From Nautilus pompilius (lineage: Eukaryota; Mollusca; Cephalopoda; Nautilida; Nautilidae), in NCBI GenBank assembly GCA_018389105.1, contig JACATO010001093.1, positions 124,001 to 188,000 on the forward strand: 64,000 bases of DNA. Direction: 5' to 3'. The notes below the pieces were generated by a model, which made no database searches, was not told where the DNA came from, and saw only the letters and a program-made list of their open reading frames with translations. A program made the translations under genes and the position numbers. The stretch's first letter is position 1. The number at the start of each line of letters is the position of its first letter. Below are positions 26,001-38,000 of this stretch, in pieces.

Positions 26001-29000
26001 CCGTTTGTATCTATTTCCTTACTTGTTTTACAGTGTTAACAATGTCAAGACAGTGCAGAAATCCTCCTGATGTGCTTTGTTATGTCTGTGGACAATTTAT
26101 TGTGAAAGCTCAAAAACGTACAATAGCACCGGAGATCAAGAAGATTTATAAGCTATACTTTGACTGTCCTCTTGGAGATCAGGACAAGTTATGGGCACTA
26201 CATTTTATCTGCTCAGCTTGCTCAAATGGCTTACGTGACTGGTTCAATAAGAGGAAGAAGTCCATGCCTTTTGCCATTTCAATGATATGGAGGGAGCCGA
26301 AAGACCATTTTAATGACTGTTATTTTTGCAAAGTAAATGTCACAGGATTTTCTATGAAGAATAAACACAAAATTGTGTATCCCAATTTTGATTCTGCAAT
26401 CAGACCTGTGCCTCACAATGGAAGTCTGCCAATTCCAGTTCCACCAGATGATGGTATTGAAACATCAGATGATGATGCTGACTGTCACGATAGTGCTGCT
26501 GAGGAAGATTACATGGCTGATGACGATAGCTTTGAACTTCAGAAATTTTTCCAAGATGAACTGAATGACCTTGTCAGAGACCTATCCCTCTCAAAAGATA
26601 AAGCAGAACTGTTGGCATCAAGACTGAAGAAGTATCTGCTAGAGCACGGTGTTCATATAACTTATTTTCAGCAGAGAAATGAGGTTCTACAAACGTGTTT
26701 TTCTGTTGAATGCCAGCTTTGCTTTTGCAGTAACATCGATGCACTTTTCGAATGTTTATCACAAAATCATGATCCTGCAGAGTGGCGTTTGTTTATTGAC
26801 TCTTCAAAACGAAGTTTAAAAGCTGTACTTCTCCATAATGGTAATTTGAAGCCCTCCATTCCTATTGCACACTCCATTCATCTTCATGAATCATATGAGA
26901 ATATGGAACTTTTACTTCATGTCATTGCGTATGAAAGATACTCATGGAAAATATGTGGAGATTTAAAAGTCATTGGAATGTTAATGGAAATGCAGTCAGG
27001 TTTCACAAAATACTGTTGTTTCTTGTGTCTATGGGATAGTTGGGCAACTGACAGACATTATTCGGAATCAAACTGGCAGACAAGAACATCATACCAGCCA
27101 GGACTGTCTAGCGTCAAGAATACACCTCTTGTAGATCCATGTAATGTCCTATTGCCTCCTTTGCACATAAAGCTTGGACTGATGAAACAGTTTGTAAAGA
27201 CACTAGGAAAGAGAAATGCCAGAGGGTTTGAGTATATTGTAGAAAAGTTTCCCAAAATCACACAGCCGAAGTTGAAAGGGGGTATCTTTGTCGGACCCCA
27301 AATTAGAGAAGTACTCAAAGATGTCAACTTCAAGACAACACTGGATGAACTGGAACTGCCTGCTTGGAATGCTTTCAATTGGATCTGTGAGAATTTCTTG
27401 GGCAACAAGAAGGCAATGGACTACAAGGATGGCATCAAGAATCTTCTGAAATGTTACTCAGCAATGGGTTGTCACATGTCACTTAAAGTTCACTTCTTGG
27501 ACTCCCATCTGGATTTCTTCGCAGATAACCTTGGAACAGTGTCTGATGAACATGGTGAAAGATTTCACCGGGACATTAGTGCTATGGAGAAACGGTACCA
27601 AAGCTTCTGGAATGACAGTATGCTGGCTGACTACTGCTGGACACTTTACCGTGATCAACCAGATCAGGAACACCGCAGGAAATCCAAATCACAATGTTTC
27701 TAACTCTGTTGTTCTAACTTTGTCTGTTTTGTCTGACCCATTTTTTGTGTATTCACTCTTTGTAGAATGATAGTGATGATTTTTAACTCAATAAACTCAT
27801 TTACTTTCTAAAAATAATATGCCCTTATTTATTATGCTAATGATTTCATATATGTATACAAATATGTAAATATTTGCATGTATCTACTGAAAAACTGATA
27901 TGTGCTGCATACAAATGGAGTGAAATTTTGAAATCAGCATGAAAAATTAGTCTAAAAAAGTTGGTTTGCATTCATAATGAGTATAATACATTTAATTTTG
28001 TTGACCAGTGTAATTCATTTGAATCTTTAGAAATAAAATAAACTTGTAAATTTGTTAATTTTTTGGTGTTTAGAATATAAGATATTTGTGCTAATGTATA
28101 AATTTGATCAAATTTCTTTGTTTCTTTATTTTACTCTCCTCATTCCTTGAAACTACAGAAGTATGCTTTTGTTTATCTCTCATCATTCCAGACACATTCT
28201 GAATTCTGGTTTATTATTTTAACTAGTCTGCTTAGCTGGTCATGAATTGATCTTTAGCAAGTATAAATAATCGTTTCTCATTTTCCCTGTGGAAGTTGAT
28301 GAATTCAAATTTATTTCAGGTGCTTGGATTGTGCGGTAAATTTAACTATGACTTGCGTGATGAATTTACAGTTCCATCGGGAATTTCAGCTGAGTCTGTG
28401 GATAACTTTATCAAATTTTACCAGGAAACATCGCCTGACAAGTCACACACAACCAACGAAACGTGTTTAGATGAAGTGAGTATTTATTTAATAAAATCAA
28501 GGTGATCTGGTTTAATGACTTACTGACAGGTAGCTAAGGAAGCGATTCTGCTTTGACATTCAGCCAGGCTTCCATTCAGCTTTATTGGAGACTGACATTT
28601 GAAGAAGCTAATTAAATAATGCAGGATAGTTTCAAGAAAAGCCTAATTAAACTTTTCTCTATCTCTCACTGAATAATGTTTTTAAATTAAAAATAAACAA
28701 ACGAGAGTTAACAGCATCTGGTTGATGAAGATTTCGAATTAAATCAATAAACTTGATTTTTTTTTTTTTTAAATCTGAATTTCTTTTGGAGTGAAACCCC
28801 CGAAAGAATTACACATGTTTTGCACCGAAGTAGTTTTGTGTTTCAGAATAAAGATGATGGAAGTTTCAGGTGTGTTTACCAAATTAAAGGTGTATAAAAC
28901 TGCCTACTTAGTTGTAATAGTGTCACTGGACGGACGGTAGGCATATAAATGGTTCTTGAACTTGGTGGTTTGTAATTAATCAAGCCAAGATGGCTGCTTT

Positions 29001-32000
29001 AAAAAAAAAAAAACAATTTTGCTCAATAAGAATAACAAGAAAACTATGGGTTGTACGCTCAGAGTTTCTTTTATGGCAAGAATTTCTAAACTGTTCGGTT
29101 GGGGGGGGCAGAATCTTAACACTTGATAGAACAGGATTTTTTTGTGTTTTTTTATTTTTTAAATTAAATGGCATAAAAATGAAAGCTGGGAGTTGTGCAA
29201 GTTTTTTTTGGTCTTGTTTTTATAACTGTGAATTTATTGTCTCATTTTCCAAAATATGTGCTCATTTGTTGTTTTTTTTTGTTTTTTTTTAAAAGGAGGA
29301 TAATAAATATGCCAGGTCAGTGTGTGCAATTGTTGAAAACAGCAAGGTTTATCCGGGCTGTGGTGAACATCTGACTCCAGAGGAAATCTCTGTGTTTTAT
29401 GATATGTGTAAACATGATGTCTGCATGGCCAACATGTTCAGTAGCACTCCTGCATGTACCATATTTGAAGCATTTGCCAGGAAATGTTCAAAATTTCTAC
29501 AGGTTGACTGGAGACCCAATGCATCATGCCGTAAGCAGTTTACCTTTGTTGTTTTGTCTGTTTTAGAAATTCAGCAGAATAGACAGCATCTTGTGATGTT
29601 GGGGTTCAGAGGAAAAGAATCCCCTTAAACCAAGTGTTTTGGCCCTTAACTTTCTTATACTCTTTTTTGGGGGGGGCACAGTCAGATGATCTGTCCGAGC
29701 ATCTCCTTGCTATTATTTGGTCTTTCTTGGTGATGTCTGGTTTGGTAATTCAGGTGGGGCCTCAACCCCTCACCTAGTTTTCTTCACTAATGTTTGACTG
29801 CTAACTCATCCACAAGCCATTAACTGCTAGGGTTTCTCTCTCTCTCTCTCGGCCTATACTCAGCAAAGATGCTTTCCCGGCAGCTAGGGCTCTCTTGCAT
29901 TGTACTGGCTTGACAGGCCTAATTGCTTGAAGTTGCATGCTGCTCTTTTACTAAATCACAGTCTATGACTTCAACAGCAAAACTACCTCTGTTTTAAATC
30001 CCTGTGAGTAAAGCTGCTTCATTAGTTCTTAATATCTCACCAACCTATGGCTGACTTTCATCCGGCTCTTGTCTGGAACAGCCAACTCAACTGTAATGAT
30101 TGTCTTGCTTTACTCTGATGTTAGCACCAAGTCTGGAGAGACCCAGTTGTAGGTATTACTTCCAGGGATAAAGGCTGGATTTGTTTAATATGTACTGTAC
30201 ATGCAACACATCATCATGAGTTTTCTCAACCACAAATGGCTGAACCTTTTACAATGCCAACAGTCTTGACATCTACACCTTACCTTTTCTTTTCTGTTAA
30301 AAAGTTGGTATTGTGGTCCACTGGTCTGAAAAAAATATATATTTTAGCCAAAATGAAAAGTTATTTTACAAAAAAAAAGCTTGGCCACTTTATCAGGACC
30401 AATACAAAATATTGGGTTATTCCAACTTTTTTTCTGAATAACAGCCATGACATGATGTGGCATAGAATCCACAAGGTGCCTTAAGACACCATAAGGGGTG
30501 TTTTCCTATTCAGTCATTAATATTGTGCATGATGTATGGGGCAAGGTAGGCATAAGATTTTTATTGGAAAATCTGTCTTTCAAGTTCATCCCAGAGATGC
30601 TGAAATGTATTAAGATCCAAGGACTGCACCGGTCATGTTAGATGCCATAAATCTCTGTCGTGTTTCTAAAAACAATGAATATGCAGTGTGGACATGGTAA
30701 GCATTGTCAGGTTGGAAGTCACCATCCTTGTCAGGGTGCACATGAAGAACCACTAGATGCACTTGATTGGAAAGTGATGCTGCGGTAAGTTTTGGCATTT
30801 ATTCTGCCTTCTAAAGGGACCGAGGGGCCTGGGGTATACCAGCGAAAGATGATCCAAATAACAACTCCACTACCAGAGGCTTGGAAAAAAGGTTTCAATT
30901 CATTCACGTGGCTTTCCCTATATCTGTGCAAAAAAAGGTGAAGCATGACTTGTCAGACTATGTCATTTTATCAGACCTCCATAGTCCATCGTCAGCATTT
31001 CTCACACCACTCGAGGCGTCCTTTTGTGTTGATAACTGTTACCAGTGGTTTAGGCAACTGCCTCCCTTCTGCTGCCTTAGTCCATTTGTTGCAATGTTCT
31101 TTACAAGGTCAGCTGGAGATAGGTGCGCACTGCCCTGAATTGAAAGTCTCTGACAGTTGGACTGTTGTCTGATGATTGCTGGACTTTACTATCCTGTCAT
31201 AATGCCTTCTCTTTCTGTCACTCTTTTGTGTCCAAAACTCACCCTCACAGCAGACATTTTCTTCATCTTTTGCTTCTGATGTTAATCTCAAATGATCAGT
31301 ATCTTGGATCAGCCTATCTATAAAACTATCTTGACAGCTGTTGCACCTGTTAGATGTGTACTCACTATCATTTCTCTTTTGAATGCTGTAATGTCTTTCC
31401 CTTTATCTGTTAGATTAACTACAAATGTGCTTTCCAAAGTCATATACAGCTGCAGGCACCTTTCATATTGTGTGATCATCCTAATTTGAATTTGCATCTC
31501 AGGTCAGGCCCAAGTCTGCATAAATACATAGGTCCTAAGTAAAAGTGTCCAGCCCACCAGTTTATATGTACAGAACTATGCCACAATAAAACTAGCAACC
31601 ATGAAAATAATATAACTGCCTATTACCTACATGGCCATATAACCAGCCCATAAGTACCCTATGTTATGAGATAGGATAGATGTCTTGTACAGTTGATATA
31701 AATGATATATCACTATTTATCTGAGGTTGCATGATTGCACAAATGGACCATTGTTTCAAGTAAGCATCAGAATGCACTAAATTTTGGATTCACAAATTAG
31801 ACGGTGCATAACATCATCATTCATTTTTGTCAGTAAAATAAAAAGAATATCTCATCATCAGCCAGGATGGCCATTAATTATTACAGAACAAACCAGATGG
31901 CCCCCATCTGCTAGGAAAGGTTCAAACTATGCACAAGACTTGCAGATATTGTCTATACTGTAAATGTATCACACCATACAGCTCCACTTGCCAAAAACCC

Positions 32001-35000
32001 TTGCTTGCAAAAGCCATTGTAAAGCACATATTTTCATGGGCCCAGGAAGTGATACATAGATCTATGGCATTTTTGGAAGTCTGTTCTGTTCTCTGACAAT
32101 TTTCATTTTTCTCAACTTACATTGAATGGATGGAAGGCCCGTGACAAAGGCATTTATGGAAATTCTGTGGGTAGTGATTTGTGAAGGCTGGAAAGAATGA
32201 TCTGGTGTTCATTTATGGATGTCTGGATTCTGTTTCATATCTATTTAATAATTACTTTGTCAGTTTTGCAACAAAGGTTTTTTCAGTTCAAGACATATTT
32301 GTGCAGAAAGTGGTGACACTTTTAAAAAATCACCATCCTATGGAAGAGAAAATAGGGGCTGCAGATTCTTCCTTTGGCACCTAGAAGAGCCCTGACACAT
32401 CTCAAATGAACGTGTTTTGGAGAACAACACAATACCAGTTGTGAGAAAAAAGGCCTCCCTGGCAGATCTAAAAGAAATGTTGGCTGATCTTTGGCAAAAT
32501 TTGGACCATTCTATCATACAAACTCTCATTGCATCCATGCTGCAATGTGTCCTAGCTTTCTATGAAGCCTGTGGAAAAGCTATTAGACATAAATTTAATG
32601 TTTTCTGCTATTTTGTATGACTCGTAGGTGCACATGTATACCACAATAAAAATTACTTATGCTTCAAGGGTGACCATTTTATTCTGGTTGGTTTCTGTAT
32701 ATATATATATACGGGCAAGGGAGAAAGACAGATGGAGAGAGAATGTACAAAATGGTTTAAGGTGGTTGCCATGTTTTTTAAAATGAATTAAATCTACATT
32801 TCAGATCTTAGGCCATATGTCTGCATGCTCAAAGAAGTTTATCTTTTATTTAGCGGAATTTAGAATGACACCTTACCAAACTTGTTTTAATTGTTTTGTG
32901 GACTACATTTAACAATCACGTAGAGTTTTCTGAAAGTATTTCACTTTTGCAACAAAACTTGAAAAGAAAAACCAAAAACAAAGGGGGGGGGCAGCAGCAG
33001 CAGGTCTTTTCTGCTTCTCCCTGCTTGCTTACTGACCGTGCTGAACCAAACTATTATACAAAGCTTTTATTCTGCTTCCTCTCTCTTTTTTTTCCCCCAA
33101 AAGTCTCCTGCTCCCCTTCCCCAGCTTCTACTTAATAGGATGTTTAATACAGAACCCCCACTTTTCTAATGTACTTGTTTTGCTTCCTTTTTCATTTATC
33201 ACATTGGCTGAAAAGTTGTCATTACTTCATTTTTAATGGCTGTCAAAGAAGCCATATTTAATGGTATCTATATGACTTAGTGCCTTTCATATTCAATTAA
33301 ATAGTCATTGCCTCTTTATGGGAGTCATTAAAGATGACTGACTATATGTCTAGTGTTACTTTTCCATTAAAAATAGGTTTTAAAATGAATGAAAATGGTA
33401 TTCTTGGTGTACTAAAGAAACAGTTGGTGAGAAAATATAATGCATCGTGCAGTGCTTAAAATGAATTGGTACTCATTGATCGCATTTGTATTAAACAGCA
33501 TGATATTAACTTTAAAAAATACATGCAAATCTGTAGATTTTATGATACTAAAGGAAACTTTACTGTTTTTCTGTTGTAACCCAGTATTTATACCAACAAT
33601 TTTATATCTGTCTTCGTTTCCTTCGTCCTCCTAAACCTGTCACTTACAGGGGAATTTATGTGCTGGGCAGAACATTTTCAAGTGAAAATAAACAGTGAGA
33701 TTTGTTTAACCAAAGGTTTTTTTTCATTACCAGCTTTGCAGTGTAATGGCAGTAAGCAGTATACTGAGTGTGGGACAATATGTAAGGGGACCTGCTGCGA
33801 TTCATCTAGAAGGAAGTACCCGTGTTTTGAGGAATGTGTTGCTGGTTGCCGATGTCCCACAGGTCTGTACCAGAATGCTCTAGGTCAGTGTGTGAGCATG
33901 GAAAACTGTACCTGTTGTACTTCGAGGAAGCCTGGACAGATCTTTTATCCTGGAGACCATGCAAAACTGTCATGTCAATGGTGGTGAGTGTTTACAGAAA
34001 GCAATTGTTCACCAAGTTTACACTGGTCATCATTACTGTCCCCTCCCTGATTTTTTCTTGCAACAGAAAAAGCATGATTGCTCTGCCCTTGCAAGAACCC
34101 TTCTGATTTGTTGAGATCTATCATGGTTGTTTAATTTACCTGGCAGCCATTACTGAAGACTTACAACTGAAGTATCTCATATTTCATATGTAACTAATTT
34201 ATTAATGTCTGTAGTTATAGCTGTATTAACATATGACTGTTAGGAAATACAATGGGCATTGATTGCTGTGAGCAAGGGCTCAGGTTTAGCAATCTGCTTG
34301 GCATGGTTTTTTTTTGTTCTTTGTGACAGTCCACCTGGCACCTGCATTGGGTTTTCTCTGAACATCACTCCTGTTTTCTCCCTTTGTTAAAAAGAGGAGT
34401 TCTAGCAGTGATTTTCCAGTAGTTCCACAGATAACTCTTGTTTGGCTCACATCTCCACCATCACTCAAAACTCTCCACCTTCCAATTATACTCATCCAGG
34501 TAACTTAATGCTTCGCATCTTCCTTCCATCCCTTATTTGTGTGACATTCTCAAGACCTCCAGGTCAGGACAAGCATTCACAAAGGAAGAAAGAAAGAAAA
34601 TGCATGATCATCCCAAAACAGTTCACAATAAATTTATCTCAGAACTATCATTCTGGAATATTTCACAGGTGTGACCTTCTTTTTTGTCTTTAGATTTATT
34701 TCCTAGTTATGTTCAAGTGAGATACTGGATTGATAAGAGAAAACTCATAAATAGGAAGGGTATTTTTTTTTTTGTTTATTTCCTTCATTAACAACTTCCC
34801 CTCAGTGGAAATATGCCTTACTACTTATTTTGCTTGTCATGTACATGCTGAACTTGTGAAGAATCTATACACAGATGGAAGAATAAAGTTACTGACATCA
34901 GATCCTTGCTGTAGCTATCTGGTTTCCAGTCACTGTTGTTTCAAGCACTTATCTTGTAGGCGTGGGGCCTTTCAGTGTTGATATTGGAACTATAAATTAA

Positions 35001-38000
35001 CAGGACTCAACTAACTGTCACTGATATCTTTTGTCAATGTGCAATGTTCTGCAACTATAAATATCAGGCTATTTTCTACCTGCTGTGTGAACGACTGTCC
35101 TTTTGTCCTTGGGTCATGTGCCGTCATCTTTATATGTTGCTGGAAAATAAAGACTTTTACTTTTATTTTTAATTTATCCTTAAATTTTTAGCATTAGTTC
35201 TACTCTCAACTCCAGTGTTGCTCTATGGTTATTTGGGCAAAAATGTTACAATATACTCTCACACCTACAATTCTGATTAAGCATTCCTACCTCATCTGTT
35301 ATGCTATCATCCATTTTCAGACTAGATGATGTGATCTGTTTGGAAAACTCTAATTATTAAGTGCCTTTGTAAGCATACTAGCACATTTTATTGTTTGCTC
35401 TTATTCTTGAGAATTAGAATAATTACTTAATTATATCGTTTGGTAAAAACAATATTTTCTTTGATTAAATAACAAATGCATAGCTAAAGTTTTTTTATAA
35501 AAATTTTTTATCCATCAAGATTTATTGTAAGGAATCCATGTTTGTTTATATCCATTTTCATGCTCTGTGGATTTCATTTGGATTTGAATTGTTTTGTTTG
35601 TTTTTTTACCTCTCATGCATGAAAAATAATTGTCCTTTACTTTGGTGTTTCAAACAGTGTGTGTGTTAACTTGATTGTACACAATTAAAATGATCTCTCA
35701 GATGCATGTCTGTGATTTTTCTTCTGGCGTAGGGAATGGAGTCTTCTTGGAGATTCCCACCTTAGTGCCACCCACCCTAGTTTTCATCTACCTACATTAT
35801 TTGCTTCATTTTGGATGCCGCCATGACCTCAGCTTTGATTATGTGACTTCAAGGCAGAGAAGGAATATTTCGCATTTCTGCTCTAGTTTTCCAAACCGGA
35901 GCCATTTTGGTTAGATGGAATGTGTGTGTGTGGTGTGTGTGTGTGTGTGTGTTTTCTTTAAAAAAAAAACATTGATCTGTACAGAAAATATTCACCATTC
36001 TGGTAAAAGTGGTTCAGAACCATACTTCCCATTTGTTTCATCTTATTTAACAATTGTATCCACTATTTAATTTTTTTTTTTACCTGGATTTTATCTTGGT
36101 TAGATTTTACCTGGTTTCACAAACCTTTTGTTTGACTTTTCCTTTGTTATTATAATTAATCTTTTTCATGACTTTATTGGAACATTACCTTTGTTCTTAT
36201 CCTTTTTTATTGTGCTTTTTTTTTTTACACCTGTGCACATAATCCAGTTTGTTAATCCAGTTGTATGTGTATTTTTAATCAGGTTTTCTAATTTAATTAC
36301 AGTCAAACCTCCGTTAGTGAACACCTCCGAATAGTGAATACCTCCAGTTAGTGAACGTTTTTTCCTGGTCCCAAATTTCGCCTATCTTTTAACATTGCAA
36401 ATTTTAGGCTTTTTTCTGATTAGTGAACCACTCTCTACTGTGAACAGTGAACATTTTTCTTGGTCCCAAATATCAAATTTTAATACAAATGACATTCTAT
36501 TTAGTGAACATACATTTTGTTCACTCAGCCATATCACTACAGCCATATCAGCCATACTCAGTCATCAGGCAATTGTCTCATTAAAGCCATATCACACAAT
36601 AAGAAACCACAGCCCTCTATTTGTAATTTAACAAAAAGATATTTTTCACCTCCAGCACCTGGTCCCTTCATGCATGGCTGAATCTTTTGTGTCTGTGTGG
36701 TTATATCATTATAAATTTATTTTAATTATCTTTCTATTTGTAAAATTTATTTCTTTGTGTGTTGCAGAATTATATGAATTAGGAAAATTCTCAAATCGCA
36801 TAAATATTTTACAATGGAAAACAAAAACAAATCTTCTTCGAATATTGAAAAGGCCATGACGTCCAAGAGAAAAAATTGAAGGACTTTTTCAAGAGTTCCG
36901 ATTCACAATGCAACAAACAATGAATAATATACAATGAACATTTTTATTTTACACTTTTTCATGTGTATAAAGATTGTGTACATATTTTTTTCTGATAAAA
37001 ATTTTATTTCATGTCCTTAACAATAAATCTGTGATTAATTTCATACATATTTTGATGTTTTATCATCTTTCAACATAATTTCTGATTAGTGAACACCTCC
37101 AATTAGTGAACATTTTTGGTCGGTCCCAAAGATGTTCAGTAATGGGAGGTTTGACTGTATTTTAATCATCTTTACCTATCTTGGTGTCTTTTTGTGACTT
37201 GGTGTATCTTAGTTGTCTGCTCAGTGTTTTTTTTTTTTCCTTTAATTGCCTGGTAATTTCCTTTATGAAATGCCTTGCGTATGTTGGCATTTTTGGAAAC
37301 TTTGTTATTTGTGTGTGTAAGGTGAGGACATTTACATTAATCTCCGATAAACCAGCCATCAGCATTCACTGTGACTACTTATAGTGGTATGTATTGAAAT
37401 TAAAGTATTGCTATGAAACGTGCCAGCACATTTAACCATACAGTTTATTTAATGATGATGATAATTTATCTTTATATAGCCTTTCGATAAAATATGGGAA
37501 GAAACCAAAAAAATAGCTAACTCCATAGGGAAAATGTTTCAGTTCTTTTTGTTGTTGTTGTTTTTTTTTAAATCTGAGTATAATTGTAGGTACGGGAAAA
37601 GTTTGAACAATGAAAATTGAACTGATCTCCGTATAAGATTCTAACTTTCTATTTATACAACTCTACCCTACCCCTGCTGCTTTCCATACTTGGATTTTGA
37701 GTATCTGTTGAGAATGCTGTTTGTTTAATACGGTTAGCTACTTACACGTTATCTTCTTTTGTTTTCATTTATCAATGTAAATATATGGCACCTTGATTTG
37801 TTGTACCTTCAAAGGCATTTTCTTGGTTTTTTAATGCAGAAACCTCTCTCTCTCCACTAGATTTCTTTTCCTTTCAATAAAAGCTGAATGTATTTAAAAT
37901 GGTTTTACACTGGAACTGAAATGAGGTTGGCTTAAATTGACTGTTATGAATGGCTGGCATGGTTTAGTTTGGACAAATCCATCTTGTATCCGCTATAGCA

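Larger units (their letters stand above)
25621..28010 (+). mobile_element. Apparently intact DNA transposon with TIRs
   Basis: The left end cactggtcaacaa (25621) and right end ttgttgaccagtg (28010) are inverted repeats. A second inverted pair lies inside: ttaatgctgatttcaaa near 25678 against tttgaaatcagcat near 27930. The ends bracket one long ORF (26042-27703) and an AATAAA at 27790. Flanking bases do not give a clear target-site duplication. It sits in a 5.3-kb intron of the SCO-spondin-like gene in the same orientation. Superfamily unassigned. Confidence 0.8.

Noticed and set aside
25940..26041. 34-codon N-terminal extension of the transposon protein
   Set aside because: It is hydrophobic and unlike the soluble, Cys-containing N-terminus. 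The next Met (26042) is a better start, although the upstream Met is not excluded.
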